Source: Albula goreensis (taxonomy: Eukaryota > Chordata > Actinopteri > Albuliformes > Albulidae). Taken from it: a stretch of 64,000 nt of DNA. Location: NCBI GenBank assembly GCA_022829145.1, contig CM040746.1:24667832-24731831 (forward strand), written 5' to 3'. The notes beneath the pieces are model-generated. The model saw only the letters and a list, made by a program, of their open reading frames with translations. It searched no databases and was not told the origin of the DNA. The translations under genes and the position numbers were made by a program. This document shows, piece by piece, positions 13,601 through 26,069 of the stretch. Positions within the stretch are counted from its first letter, which is position 1; the number at the start of each line of letters is the position of its first letter.

Positions 13601-16600
13601 GCCGACCACTTAGAAACACTCATTCATTACCGCTGTGGTAATTCTGGCATTATGTAAACATGCACTCTGCCTCCACTGAAGTATAAGGGCAGCAATATTT
13701 TCTACCTATGAAGTGTCTGCTGATCTTTTGCAACATTACTGCTGAATAATGAAACATAACAATGCTTCCTGGCACATGCTTTGCATGTCTGACAGGTGAC
13801 GGTTAAAGACAAATTCAGCGCTGTACAGGTGCGTTTAACCTGTGCCATCTTGCATGTGTGTGAATGTGTATGTGTTTGACTTTAATGACATATCCAAACC
13901 CTATGCATTCAATTTTATGATGCCGTGCATCAGGTTAATATATTCTGCTTGTAGAATAACAACTAAAATAGAAATTCCTGTACAATAATGATAAAGCCTG
14001 CCTCATAACATTTTAGAAATGATGTGCTGTATACATTTCCTGAGCCCACATCAGCACATAGCCAGTGTAATGAGGAAAGATTTATGACACAATGTCCCTG
14101 TAGCTAAAAAATATAAACAAAATTGAAATGCCATAATGTTTATTAACGTTATCAGTCACTGAATAAAAAGATCGGCATGTGGCAAGAGGTGGGAGACAAA
14201 GAGTCATCTGTTGCACAAGTGCATGTGTATGTGTAAGTGTGTGTCTGTGTGTTTGTGAGATAGACTGGGCTCAGGCTCTGCTCTAACAGATTGACAGATT
14301 GGCACTGAAAGGACATGTGTCTTTCTGTCTTTGTCTCTGGCGAGCTGACACTGAGGTGTCTCCTCTCTGGAGTCAAGGTAACAACGCACTGATTCATCAC
14401 CTGCATTTCCATAGCTCTCAGCCGCCCAGTCAAAATGATGGAATGAGATTAAGCTCCCCTTCTATTTGATCCTGCTCAGTTTATTTTCCTAGTGGTGCTG
14501 TACAACCCTGTATATGGATTAACTTTCACAAAGCATTGAAAAGCAATAGGTGGTTTACTTGTGTTCTACTTGTGTTGTACAATAGTGGCAATGGACATTA
14601 TTGTTTTTTTTTTTTTTGTTAAACTCAGTAAAGCTATGTGATAAAAAAAAAAAAAAAAAACATTTTTAAGTCTGAGATTTTGTACTCTGGGCTGTTACTT
14701 TGTATTCTACAAATACACCAATACACAGGCCTGTTTTTGCTCAACAAAAGATTTTTTTCCCTCTCTCTCAGATCTCCTCAAACATACTTATCCCCCATTT
14801 TTATCACATCACAGGAGCTCTTTGCAAAGAATAATATGCTACTTCATAGATCAGTAGTATTTTGATGTTATGTTCAAGAGCTCTTTTTGGATTCTCTGAA
14901 GTGTATCTAAGGACTGCTGTTTGTTTTTTAACCATCCCCTAACCCATGCCAAACTCTTATTGGGTGAGGACTGGCAGGAGAAATTACTGAGTAATTTGGA
15001 ATGAGTATCATGCATAATTTACTATGGGTACATACAGCTCATGGTGCCATTTCTTGAATTGTGACTGTTAGTTTCAAGGACATGAATCTGCATGTAACTG
15101 CTCTGATGGTAATTCCCTTTTTAATGGTCTGAAAAAATAGCATGGCTATTGTATAATTTCTGAGTGCTAAACATTGATTTGTTCTCTCTTTTACTGAACA
15201 CTGTAAAAGAAAGCATTAATATGAAAAAGGTATTTCCGTCCTGTGTTTGATCACCCTCTCATCAATTATTTTATTAGCTTGTTGGTAAAAAGGACAGCAT
15301 ATACATATTTCCATCTCATATTTTATGAAATTATGTTGTTTCCATCCCAATTTGTATGGTAAACATGTTGTACTTAAGAGCTGTTAAAGACTGATGTAAC
15401 AAAGAACCAACATTGTATCCTCTTCTCTTGAGTAGTACAGGAAGACAGCCTCTGTCTCAAATAGTTGTTTAAAAATGTTTAATGAACCTTCCTTAAGTAA
15501 GGTCTATTTCACATACTGCCACGTCTGGCAGATTGGAGACAGATTAGACTGTTTGTTTCTGCTCTGCTTGTTAGAGTGATGTAGTATTTTAACGTTTTTT
15601 TTTTAATATATATTTAGTATATTTAGTTATTTTGCTGTAGGTACTGTTCCTTTCTAATGTATCCTGGGACAGTTCCTGTTGGCACAGACACACTTTGTGA
15701 TTGTAAAGTAGCCTTCTCTGTTTTGCAGAGGATCCTGCATGCTTGACCTGGATTGGGGTATAAGTGGATCCATTGTGCATTCACCTTCATATTTCAATTT
15801 CTAATACTCTGGTTTTAAATGTCAATGGGTGACTACCTAGGAAATGCTAATGAAAATTAGCCTCTATTCAATTCTGGGTACTCTGCATGAAATTTGAAAT
15901 CATTCATTTCAGAAGCTGTGCCCAGGTCCAGTCAGATAGTTACAGATGGATAAAAATATTTAAACTTGACTAAATCCTAAAGCACAAGACCCATAGAGTT
16001 GTGATGTCACTGTAAATGTGGAAAACTAGCATGCTACTCAAACTATCTATATTTTCCCCATCTTTGTTAAAAAAGGGGGCATGATTGGCTCAGGGAGAAA
16101 GCCCTGTTAAGCTCCATCAGTGTCAGACAGTAACTGCTGTGTACATAGCCACTGATGTTGACTACTATTCGAACCAGAGTAAAGTGGCTCCCAGCAAACA
16201 CAGACTTTTATAGCTTGTGGTTTTTCCAATGGGGATGAAGTGGCATGAACACTCCTGACCCAATAGAAAATGCATTTACCAGGAACAGATGAAAACGTGT
16301 ACTTTACACATGTTGTGGTTGTATTCCTCTGAGACAGTGACTGTGAATGGCAGCAAGCTCTCTAATCCCCACCCTGTTGGGACTGAGAAGGTCATGCATG
16401 TTGACTATATGTTTTAGATATATCCATTCAGGGGACCTGTGAGGTTACTGTGTGAGATGCATTGCACCTGCAATGCACATGGCACACTTGCCTCTCCACA
16501 CTGTAATTGTAGCAACATGCTGTGCATAAATAACTCTTCAAATTCTCGTTAAAGTTGTCAACAGCTTTTTACAGATTGCAGGGGTGTAATGGGTACTGGA

Positions 16601-17757
16601 GAGGGGACATACATCACGCTCAAGCAATGTGTTGCCTGTCATATCCCCCTCCCCCCAACCCCCTTTCCAGGCCTGGGTAAATGACTGAGGATTTTAGTCG
16701 AGCCTTGCTCTCAGATAATGGGACTCTAAGAGCCGGTGATTAATTACTACTGCTAAATCTGTAGAGCCCCCAATTATTCATTACTGGCAATGAGTATTTC
16801 TCGATGTGAGACATCATTGAGACAGTGGTGAGATAACATTGAGACAGGCCTAAGGGGGCTCTAAGGTTACAGCTAGAAAGTAGTGTGGCATCACTTAGAG
16901 AGTAGGAAAACAGTGACTAGAAAGCACAAAGGCAGCCTCAGGAGCATTAATGTAGAGTTAGCTGTTTCCGGGGGCCTTCTTTCATACTTTTTATCTGCTG
17001 GGTGATACAATCAAGGCACAGAGGTACTATGAGGAATGAACATTTTCCTCGGGGTTGCGCGGGGTGATCACCACCGAATCGAATCGCTTTGGCCAGCGGG
17101 GCTCACCATGTGGAGGTGGAATCTTTTATTTCAAATCTGTCCCTCCTGGGCACCAATAAATGCCAAGCAAGCTGTAGATTAGCCAATCACACAGCTTTCC
17201 AATTTACTTCTACAGCTGCTGTGGACACACCTGGCTGAGTATAACTGTGCAGAGAGCCTTTAGCATAGCCAAAGGGCACAGGAACAGAGGAGAGCAGGAG
17301 GGGAGGGTACAGCCAGCTCGGGTTTGCATTCTTATGGGAAAATCATATAGGTTAATTAACAACACTGTTGGCATTTCAAATAACCCTTGATTGTCATGAA
17401 ATTTAAGTTGTTTGGGTTAGCTGAATATTAATTCAGTACAGTCATTTCTATACATGTTCATTTTGATACCCATTCATTATGAGAATACAAATTATGTTTA
17501 TGCCCTTGATCACATTCAGAACTGCCCTTGGTTTGATTTTTGAGGCTTTGTGCAACAGCAAATGTACTATCATTGTCGCTTTGAAGTAGCAGGAAGAGGA
17601 TAATGTTTCTTCAAGGTTAAATTGATATTTTAAGAATGTTAGTTTGGAACAATAACAGGATCCAATTTTGATGCTCACTTGGAGATACAGTATTTGTGGG
17701 ATATTTAAAAATAAACGGTTGTTTTGGAGTTGTTTGCTCGGTAAGAATTTTCATACA
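7691..17757. other. SPOCK1 intron, mostly unique sequence
   Basis: No SPOCK1 exon seen. Minor items: an (AATG)n stretch at 9177-9197, T/A homopolymers at 14608-14622 and 14643-14660, and complex patches at about 11750-12060 and 16670-17330 listed as findings. Short frames do not look coding. Confidence 0.45.
11857..12027 (-). other. Unassigned 56-codon minus-strand frame in a GC-richer patch
   Basis: Reading the minus strand from ATG at 12027 to TGA at 11857 gives a 56-residue peptide with protein-like composition, including LNGAYNPADMRHYRDNLQR and TLTPDQFLPAKEVFG. I do not recognise it. It lies in sequence richer in GC and CpG than its surroundings. It could be an exon or retrocopy fragment of a minus-strand gene, or a conserved non-coding element that is open by chance. 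A frame of this length is not significant alone. No clear promoter or polyadenylation signal is seen. Confidence 0.2.
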
Positions 17758-17900
17758 TATGCTGGAGCTTTTATGCACAGCTAGTTCTTTTATACGCAGC
17801 TGGAGCTTTACTGCGCAGTGAAAGCATTTGTGCAGTAGGGGTGTTTTATGTGTAATGCCCGCATTTATGAGCAGTGAATGTGTTTGTGCATCCAGAGTGT
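17758..17900. repeat. Degenerate ~20-30-bp minisatellite
   Basis: The unit resembles GCTGGAGCTTTTATGCGCAG and recurs about five times with decay (…TTTTATGCACAGCT…, …TTTTATACGCAGCT…, …TTTACTGCGCAGTG…, …TTTATGAGCAGTG…). Confidence 0.5.
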
Positions 17901-19111
17901 TTTGTCACTTGAATTGGTCCCTTAAGCTGTTTCCCCCCAAGAGACTCCACACCCCAGCAAAGCTAAGTTTGTATCCATACTCTCAACCACCTCATCTGCC
18001 AGTTCAATTCTCAAATTCAACCATGTAGCCTGCCAGTTTACTTCTGAAATCAATCTAATTAAATCTAATCTAATGAAGCAAATTAAATACATTTTTACCA
18101 TCAACACCATTAATATATGTCCTGAATTTGGGCCTTTTCTTAAGGCAAATAAATTTGTAGCTGTTTTTGAATGTTGATTACTCCATCACAAGTCATAAAG
18201 CCATGACATTTCAAAGCCATTTCATTAATGTGAATTATTTCCATTTTATTTGTGTTTTACTTGCTTCAAAATATGATTCCTTTATTATAAACTGTTTCAA
18301 TCATTTTGTTTACATCCTGGTCTTTCAGAACATTAAATACATTTACGCCTGAAATGAAACAACATATAAATGCAGTATGAGAAATTTATTTTTTATGTGG
18401 GACAGGACACATGATGGAGAGGCCAACGTGCAGGTCAGTTTTTTTTTTTTTTTGCCTTTTTCTGCCTCAGGGATAGTCCTAGGGCTACCTGGTCATCCCA
18501 TGTCATCGGTTGAGGTTTCTTGGGTCAATCTCTTTGCCGGGAGGGATACTGTCTCTTCTAGGCTCCACTCAGCACTGGGAGGTTTACAGTCATACTATCA
18601 CTGGATGGAGAAACATCACTGAGAAAAATCTTACACTAATATAAATGGATCTTGAATGAATCTACACGGATGCACACTAAATGCTGGGATTCTGTGTATC
18701 TGATTGGTGAGCAAGGTGTAAGTGTCCCTCTGTAATGTATGGTAGTCAATTGAAAGGTAAAGTTATGTGTCAGAAACTTTGCTTCTATGTATTTGTGATG
18801 ATGAGTTCTCCAGTTCTTTGCCCAAATCAAAGAGGGAATGAATTATTGCATTAATTTGTAAGGTTGGTAATTTCATGAATAAATCATATACTTCATATCA
18901 ACCTTGAATCATATCAAACTTAACTACTTATTAGTACAGGATTAAATTATTAATGTGAGTGACGAAGAATTTACTTGCAATTGTACATTTTACCCTCATT
19001 TTAATTATCATAAGACTCTTGTGTTACTATAATTATTTTCACACTGTCAATTTAGTATTTACTTCTGTCTGTCTCTTGGCATTGTATTCCTCTGGCTGTT
19101 GAGAGTTTTGT
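17901..19111. other. SPOCK1 intron, nothing recognised
   Basis: AT-rich sequence with a T homopolymer at 18438-18453; no exon, RNA gene or clear repeat family. Confidence 0.45.
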
Positions 19112-19195
19112 TGACTGTCCAGTTCCACAGACCATTAAGACATTGACCTGTAAAACCAAAGGTCCCAGTTTAAACTCTGGAAGAGATCCTTTTCT
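19112..19195 (+). repeat. tRNA-derived SINE relic (tentative)
   Basis: The stretch reads GTTCCACAGACCATTAAGAC, then CTGTAAAACCAAAGGTCCCA and GTTTAAACTCTGG. It resembles tRNA-derived fish SINE heads: an anticodon-arm-like centre, then a B-box-like word (GTTTAAACTCT against GGTTCRANTCC). The A box is poor and no tail or target duplication is visible, so it would be an old fragment. Confidence 0.4.
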
Positions 19196-19508
19196 TCCGC
19201 TATTGTGACATGAACTATTAATGATCTACATAATGTTGCTTGTTGGAGCCCTATGCTTTTACTGCTTAACTGCTTACTACTTACATCTGTATTTTTATTT
19301 GTTGTTGTGTAACCTCTATGTCCTTCTCACTGACCTCTAAACTTGTGGTGGAAAATAATAAGGCTATAGATATATGTGAGAAATGTGTATTTTCAGAGCA
19401 GAGAGGAACCAGTAAACATAGCTGTTAGTGATAATTTCTATTTAACTGGAACTGTCTCCCTATGGTGGCAAGTAAAGGAAGTAAAGTCTATTTCAGATCC
19501 TTACTGTT

Positions 19509-19810
19509 TGATGTAATGTTTGAATGAGGCACGTCTGTCTGAGGTAATGCTGGTCAGTGTTATTGTCTGTTCTGGGCGATGTTTCCCTGTGATAATGTTC
19601 AAGGTAATGTTTTTATAAGTTATTGTCATTTTTATGTATTTTTCATGAGGTTGTATCTTTTTGAGGTAATATTTGCATGCTTTTGTTTCTTTTTGAGCTC
19701 TGAATTAGGTGGTGTCTGGCTCATGTCAGACACTTGAATGAGGTGTTTTCTGGCAGAGGTAGTATTTGTGTGAGGTGGTGTCTACTTGAAGTAATATCTG
19801 TCTGCAGTTC
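19509..19810. repeat. Degenerate minisatellite, unit about TGAGGTAATGTTTGT
   Basis: Words such as GAGGTAATG, AAGGTAATG, GAGGTAATATT, GAGGTAGTATT and GAAGTAATATCTG recur every ~20-45 bp over 300 bp, consistent with an old decayed tandem array on the + strand. Confidence 0.55.
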
Positions 19811-20262
19811 TGTCTTATAGACTGTGAAAGGAAGAGGTTTAGAATTGAATATGGGGAGAAGGAAGAGTATGATAGTGGAGGAGAGGAGCACAGAGCAAAA
19901 CAAGGGAAAAGAAACTGGATGAAGTATGGAAATTAAGAGAGAGGACACTGGGAAGGAGATGTGAGAGAGGGAGAGGAATTAAGGTGACAGACAGGGAGGC
20001 AGAGATGAGTGAAAGGCAGGTAAGCAGGTGCTTGGCAAGGCAGTCTCTGGCACACAGTTCCAGAAAATGTTTCTTAAAGAAAAAAATTGTATTCCTCAGA
20101 GAGGAGTTTATATTTCTGTCAGAGGATATCTGTCTCAGAGTCTTTGTCTTACTGAAATCAAGAATGTTAAGGGATGTTATGTATCACACACAGGCGAAGA
20201 ATCAGTCTTTCTCTGTTGAACATTGGTTATCATTTTTAGTTCTTGTATTTAGTGTATGAGCT

Positions 20263-20297
20263 TGTGTGTGTGTGTGTGTGCGTGCATGCGTGCGTGT
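20263..20297. repeat. (GT)n/(GCGT)n simple repeat
   Basis: GT dinucleotides passing into GCGTGCATGCGTGCGTG, an alternating purine-pyrimidine run. Confidence 0.9.
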
Positions 20298-23200
20298 TTT
20301 TGAAAGTGAAGAACACCAGTTTGTAGTATTTCCAAGGACAGCCATGGGGAGAAGAACATTAGCTATTCAATCTGATCCTTATTAAAGACCCACAAAGGCA
20401 GAGAAGGCAGTCAAAGTCAGTGTGTTCAGGCAGAGCTTTGGCCACAAAAGCCTGCTCTTGGCCTGGATGTTCTGAGTGTGTCACAGATGTCTGGCTTTGG
20501 GATCCACCCCACCGAACCAAGCCCTACCATGGGGCTTCAAGTCATAACTGCGTGAATTCATCAAAACCGGTGTACCGTTCAAGCTGAGGAAGAAATCTAG
20601 GAGAGAGAGCATCAAATATTCATGCTTTGCAGTATGACATGAAAGATACCTCTTTATACTGTACTGGTAAACCCTACAGCATTGAGGCAGGTTTTTGTAT
20701 GATAACACACACATTGACAGATGCCAGAAAGATCTGTAAGAAAAATGAATGGCTTTAATGGAGTGTCTCATTAGATATGCTGCTCTTAAAAAAGGATAGG
20801 TTTAAAGGGAAGTTAGTATACTCTTTTCTCATCTTCGCAGTATTTGTGGGGATGGATTAGATTTCCAGTTCTGAGGCAGACTGCAGATAGGGCAGGTTCA
20901 CTCAGGACTTCAGAGACACATGGCTTGGTTCCATTCTCTTCACCTGCAGTCTGGTTTCTTCTGCCAGCTCTGTTTATTATCATTGCTTAGTCTGGATTGT
21001 TGCTCTTCTGAGATGAATCTATGTGAATCAGGAATCAAGCCACTGACAACTATTGAAAACAGATGTCTCTGCAATATCTGCACCACATTGTTTTTATTGT
21101 GTGAACACCTGAATTGAACTCAGACTTACTGCAACACCAACACCACACTGACATTAGTCCACAACTTGCACCTTTGCTGATGTTACCGTATTACCAACAC
21201 TTGAGAAGTCACTGGAACATAAATTATGTGTATAACTACTTAATTGTAATTATCACTGTCTTTTATTGTTTCTGAGTGTGTTACACAGACAAAGAAATGT
21301 CTTAGTGCTTAGCAGAATGTCTTAGTGCTTACATCTGTCAGTGAGATTGGGTACATCATGTACTATGAGTTTTGCTGCAAAAGGTATAGTCACTGTAGTT
21401 GATAGTGTTCACTTTGAAAAGCATGCTTGGAAACCTAAACTGACAGGTTGTACATTTAAGGTAGTTAAGGGATGTGACATCCCACTGGATGGTGGCCATA
21501 AACTTGAAGGCTGTATTGTGGGTAACTCAACAAAAATTCTTTTAAGGATATAGAATGTTCCAAAAATGGCTGACCCTTGTTCCTGTCTGGGCCAGCAAGT
21601 AGGTGCTTGGTGCAGTTTTTATCCAACTGCTTCTGTTTGAATAAAACAGTCTGCCGAAAGTTCAATTGAGTTCATGCAGAGAAACAAAAGAACTGTTAGC
21701 TTAAATTTGCAGCACTGTGCACTTGCAATTCTCGCTTTTGTTACACAAAGCCCTGAATATCATTGGAGCCACATTTCAAAGGTTACCATAGTCCCGGCTG
21801 CGGTATTCAAAGAGTGTTTTTGTATTTGTGACACTGCGTTTGGTACTTGGAGAGCACTTTGCTGTTAGTGGTGACTGAAAAAGATTGAGTGTGACTGTAG
21901 CACTCTGACCTTTCCTCCGGCGGAATTCTTTGTTTAGCATTGTTCTTTTTTCATCTTAAATTAGAGCACTGCGTTTTATTTGTGGAAAAAGACAAGAAAC
22001 ACTCCAGCAATGCAATCTGTGATTTAAAGCATGCGGTCTATAGCTCATTGTTTTCTCCATAAGCGTGCGGTTCCATACACCACTGGCAGATTCACAGGCA
22101 AGGTCATGTGGACGTGCGCAGCAATAGTAAGCACTGGGGCCGCACAGAAGAGACAAAATGAAACTGTCTGGCATTGGTTCTCCCATAAATAACAGCCTGA
22201 TTGGATGATGCAGCCATGTTGGCCAGTGAGGCAGTACTACTAATCCATCATTCTTTAGTTTTCATGGAGTTCACTGGAGCAGTGGGGTGAAGGAGGATAT
22301 TTTGACCGGTCGATATTTGGCAGAATTAGGCTGGCAGTGTGGATGAGAGCTCAGCACCATCTAAATTCCTGGACACACAATGTTGCCTTTGAGAATGTCT
22401 CACTTGAATGTGAAGCACTAGTGTTTTCAAGTTTTTTGAGTGTGGCCAACAAAAAAGTCCATCAACAACAGATCCAAAAGATGGACTATCACATGAATTG
22501 TGTTGTTAGGTGCTGTTTTCCAGGTTTAAGGAAATGTTGAGAAAGATTTTTACACAGCTGACCTAAATGGTGACCATTTTTCTCAAGCATTCATTTTGAG
22601 CTCTCTCTGCTAGGTAATATTTTGGATATGCACACCCTCTGCATAAAACGTCACTCAGTGGTGGGTGGAACCAGAGCCCTCTTCTCATTTGGTTGTTGTG
22701 GGAGACAGGGAGTATAGAGCTCAATTCCAACTGGCTGGATGTTGTGCCACTCTGTCAAAGAGACACTGTGGTAAGATTTGTCATGTCACTCAGGGGATAT
22801 TAGGATGTGATGGTCCATTGCATGGAAGTGCACTCCTGCCCCCCTCCCCACCCTCTATTCCTGTCCCTGCTTTCACCAGGCACAGGGCTGAACGCCCAGG
22901 AGAACTCATTGCAGGCTCTGTTTTTGTTTGTATTCTGCATTATTTTCCCTCTTTTGCCTTATTAAAATGGGCTCACACAGAGCTGTAGTGAGGAGACTGG
23001 GTTTTCAGGGCTGAACCCAGCAGCTGCTCTCTGCACAGTTGGCTGAGCAGCAGGGAGAGGCCCGTCGTCCTAGCAGGCAAAGCCCTTCTGAGCATTCCAG
23101 AGCGAGGACGTGCTGAGCATGGACGTTTTTCAATTCTGCAACAACATGGATGGATAATGAATACATGTGGTTAATAGCACATTGATCATGTGAATACAGT

Positions 23201-23586
23201 AGGGATGGGAGGGCATTTTTCTGGAGATTTACAAAGAAGGATGTCTGATTTCTGCCCTCTTTCTTCCACCTGTCACTCAGCTTGCTGCTTGGATGAACTG
23301 TCAGGGTTTTATCACAGTAACAGAGATGGAGCGGTTTTAATCCCTCCCCATAGCAGTGAAGGAATCTGCTCCCGCTAATGGTCCATCTCACTCACTCTGC
23401 CCTCTCTTACTGCTGACGGAAACTAGCCTGACTTTGAATCGCATCGCACTATGTCAAATCTCACCAAACCAAACTGGACTTAAGGTAAAGGTAAGACAGA
23501 ATTTCCAAAAATTATAGAATGAAAAAATTATGACAAAAACAAACACTGAAAACCTTACAGGGCACTGAAGAGTTGTTAAGAGTTGA
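20298..23586. other. SPOCK1 intron, nothing recognised
   Basis: Unique-looking sequence. The 16-bp word AATGTCTTAGTGCTTA is directly repeated at about 21295 and 21317. No exon or RNA gene identified. Confidence 0.45.
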
Positions 23587-23889
23587 TTGCAAAGCAATCA
23601 GAGTGACCATAAAAAACCTGTTGAAAAGAAAGTTGTGAGCTTTCCAAAGATTACTCTTTCAATTGTAAATCTAGATGGTAGAATTACCTCCTTCATCTGC
23701 CAAAGAACTGAAGGTTTCCTTTGTGAAGAATGGGCCAATATTCCCCTAGAAATAATTCAGAACATTTGTAACACATTCATAAACAGTCTGAAGCTGTTCT
23801 ACAAAGGACAGCCCAACTCCTTATTTGTTAATGAAAACTCACAGCTCCTTATTGGGGCAATACTGAACTCACTCAATAAAGAAGTCTGA
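23587..23889 (+). pseudogene. Possible C-terminal relic of a Tc1-like transposase
   Basis: A 100-codon open frame. Only its middle, about residues 40-70 (EGFLCEEWANIPLEIIQNI and on to the LKLFYKG words), resembles the C-terminal motif of Tc1-like transposases, which typically read as Glu-Glu-Trp, then Ile-Pro, then a hydrophobic helix and Lys-Gly. The upstream half does not show the expected DDE-domain end, and no inverted terminal repeats were found nearby. It may be a chance match. Confidence 0.28.
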
Positions 23890-25479
23890 CCTATGTGCCT
23901 TTTATATGAAAATAATAGATCTAGCACTGGAGAATTGCTTCTGTGATCTGGGACCAGGAGGATCATTTGCATTCTGTCTTGGTCTTTTTAAAACTATGGG
24001 AGTGCGGAGATGAGTGTAACCTGTATTGTATGAATGTTCACAAAGGAAATCAGAGTCACTAATGATAACGATGATGAGAATAATGTAATTGGATACAACA
24101 TTAAGGATATGGACCTTCACTGCACTGCATGTTCCCAGAAAAAAAAACATGCATACACTGGGACAGACAAAAGCACACATGTATGTACACTTTCACATGC
24201 ATGCTTGCTCTTAAGCACATAGACAGAAGCACACTCAGATAATGTTGACAACTGCACAGCAGGAAGAAGAAACCATAGGTTTTCTGGAACAATTAAAATG
24301 CATAAAAATGCCTCAGGCATTTTTAAATGACGGAAAAAAGTGTGAGTCACTTTCCTTTTTTAGATGCAGAGTGAAACAATCTGTATTCATCAAAATGTCC
24401 GCAGTAATTGGAACAAAATAAAGTAAAAAATTTAGGAAACTTACATATTCACTGGGTCTGTCCATCTCAATTTGGTGTCAATGAGAAATGTATTTTATGC
24501 AGTTTTCATCCTTCATCTATCTTATATGGCTCTGCTGTTTGATAGAATTCCAGAGGTTGCGCTTGGATGAATTCGTTGGCTTGGATACATTCAAAACCTC
24601 CACTGGTCTGGGTACCACAGACAGAAGAGGAAGCTGACATCTCTCAGATAAGAGAGGTCTAGGCTCTGAATCAGAATCATTTTCAGAAGCGGCTGCAGGA
24701 GGCTACAAATTGGTTGGGGTCTGGGACAGCCTCAGGGCAAGGGAGAGGGGTGGAGGGAGAGAGCCATGAGTCACGAGTGGCTCAAAGACATTGGTTCAGA
24801 AATAGCAAAGCATGTTATTTTATTTTCTTAAAAAAAGGTCAAACAGTAAATATATTGTAATTTATGCTGTCCTTCTTTTCACGTAACATTTTATTTGAAC
24901 TGGCCAGCCTTTGCTTGCTGATTCTTTACCAAAATGGATTTGTGTTAGAAGGCAGGTTGCAAGGAGTCAAACAGTATATGCACATATAATGCATCTCACA
25001 ACCTGTTTTTCAAGAAATGTATAGTTTGTGTAAAATAATGTAAAATAATGAGAGATTTTTTTGCAAAGAGACCTAAAAATGCAGGTTCATATATTTACAA
25101 TGAATGGTAATGAGTCTGTGGTTTTCCCTTTCTCTGACTCCATGTCTGCCAGGTGCATAGTCTTGACAATAACAGAATGAGATAAATCAGGCAGAGTTTC
25201 AGGCAGGAAAACAATTTTAACTGGAGTTTAAGTTGCTGCCACTAGCCATGAGCAGCAGATACATGATGTGAATGTCTAAACAGAGAAGGCAGCAATGACA
25301 TTTTTATTTTTGCAAACCAGAGTTCACATAGCAGTGTCACACTTCAATCTTCCAGGACAACAGAGCCATTTTGGTGAGGAAAAAATGGCTTGGAGGGCAT
25401 GGAGATTCAAGCGGCTATATCCTGTACACTGCCGTCTCCTCCCAAGCACATTCTTTCACTCAAACATACTGTTTAAACC
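23890..25479. other. SPOCK1 intron, nothing recognised
   Basis: No exon structure seen. A complex patch at about 24530-24770 might be conserved non-coding sequence. Confidence 0.4.
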
Positions 25480-25760
25480 CCCCACACACACACACACATA
25501 CACACACGCACACTCACACACACACATATACTTGCAAACACACAGCCTTAAAAGTACATATACAGTCGCTGTCTCTCTCTTTTTCGCACGTGTACAGACA
25601 CATTCACATACCCACTTAAGCATGCTTTTGCACACACATGCAGTCTCTCTCACATACACATACGCATATATACAGAAGAACGGATATACACTTACACTTA
25701 TCTATACATATGCAAGCATTTGCAAGAACACATACACTCTCTCATGCATTGTCTCTCTCG
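25480..25760. repeat. CA-rich low-complexity region
   Basis: Interrupted CA/CACATA/TCTC units; open frames across it are rich in His-Thr or Val-Cys and are repeat artefacts. Confidence 0.9.
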
Positions 25761-26027
25761 CTGTGTCTGTGTCTCTGTCTGTAAAGGAATATCAAAACTT
25801 TTAGGGCTATGTACTGGGAATTGATTTGAGCAAAAATCAAAGTATCATTAAGAGGATATTATGTATTTGTGGTATTTATTTTTTTACTTACAAATCATGA
25901 ATTTCAAACAAATTTGTATAATTTGTTTCAACAATATTGCTGTTGAATGATGTACGTATTAACCCAATAAACTAAGGAAGCTGAAATATGACTAAGTATG
26001 TAATAAACAATAATAGTGTATTCTACA

Positions 26028-26033
<6 letters not shown>

Positions 26034-26069
<36 letters not shown>
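26034..26069. repeat. (GT)n-(GA)n compound microsatellite
   Basis: About 26 bp of GT followed by about 10 bp of GA. Confidence 0.95.

Noticed and set aside
19112-19195. Functional tRNA gene
   Set aside because: The A box is poor, no complete cloverleaf can be drawn, and no T-run terminator follows; kept only as a SINE relic.
23005-23391. 128-codon minus-strand frame
   Set aside because: No recognisable domain, no splice or promoter context; length is not improbable in this sequence.
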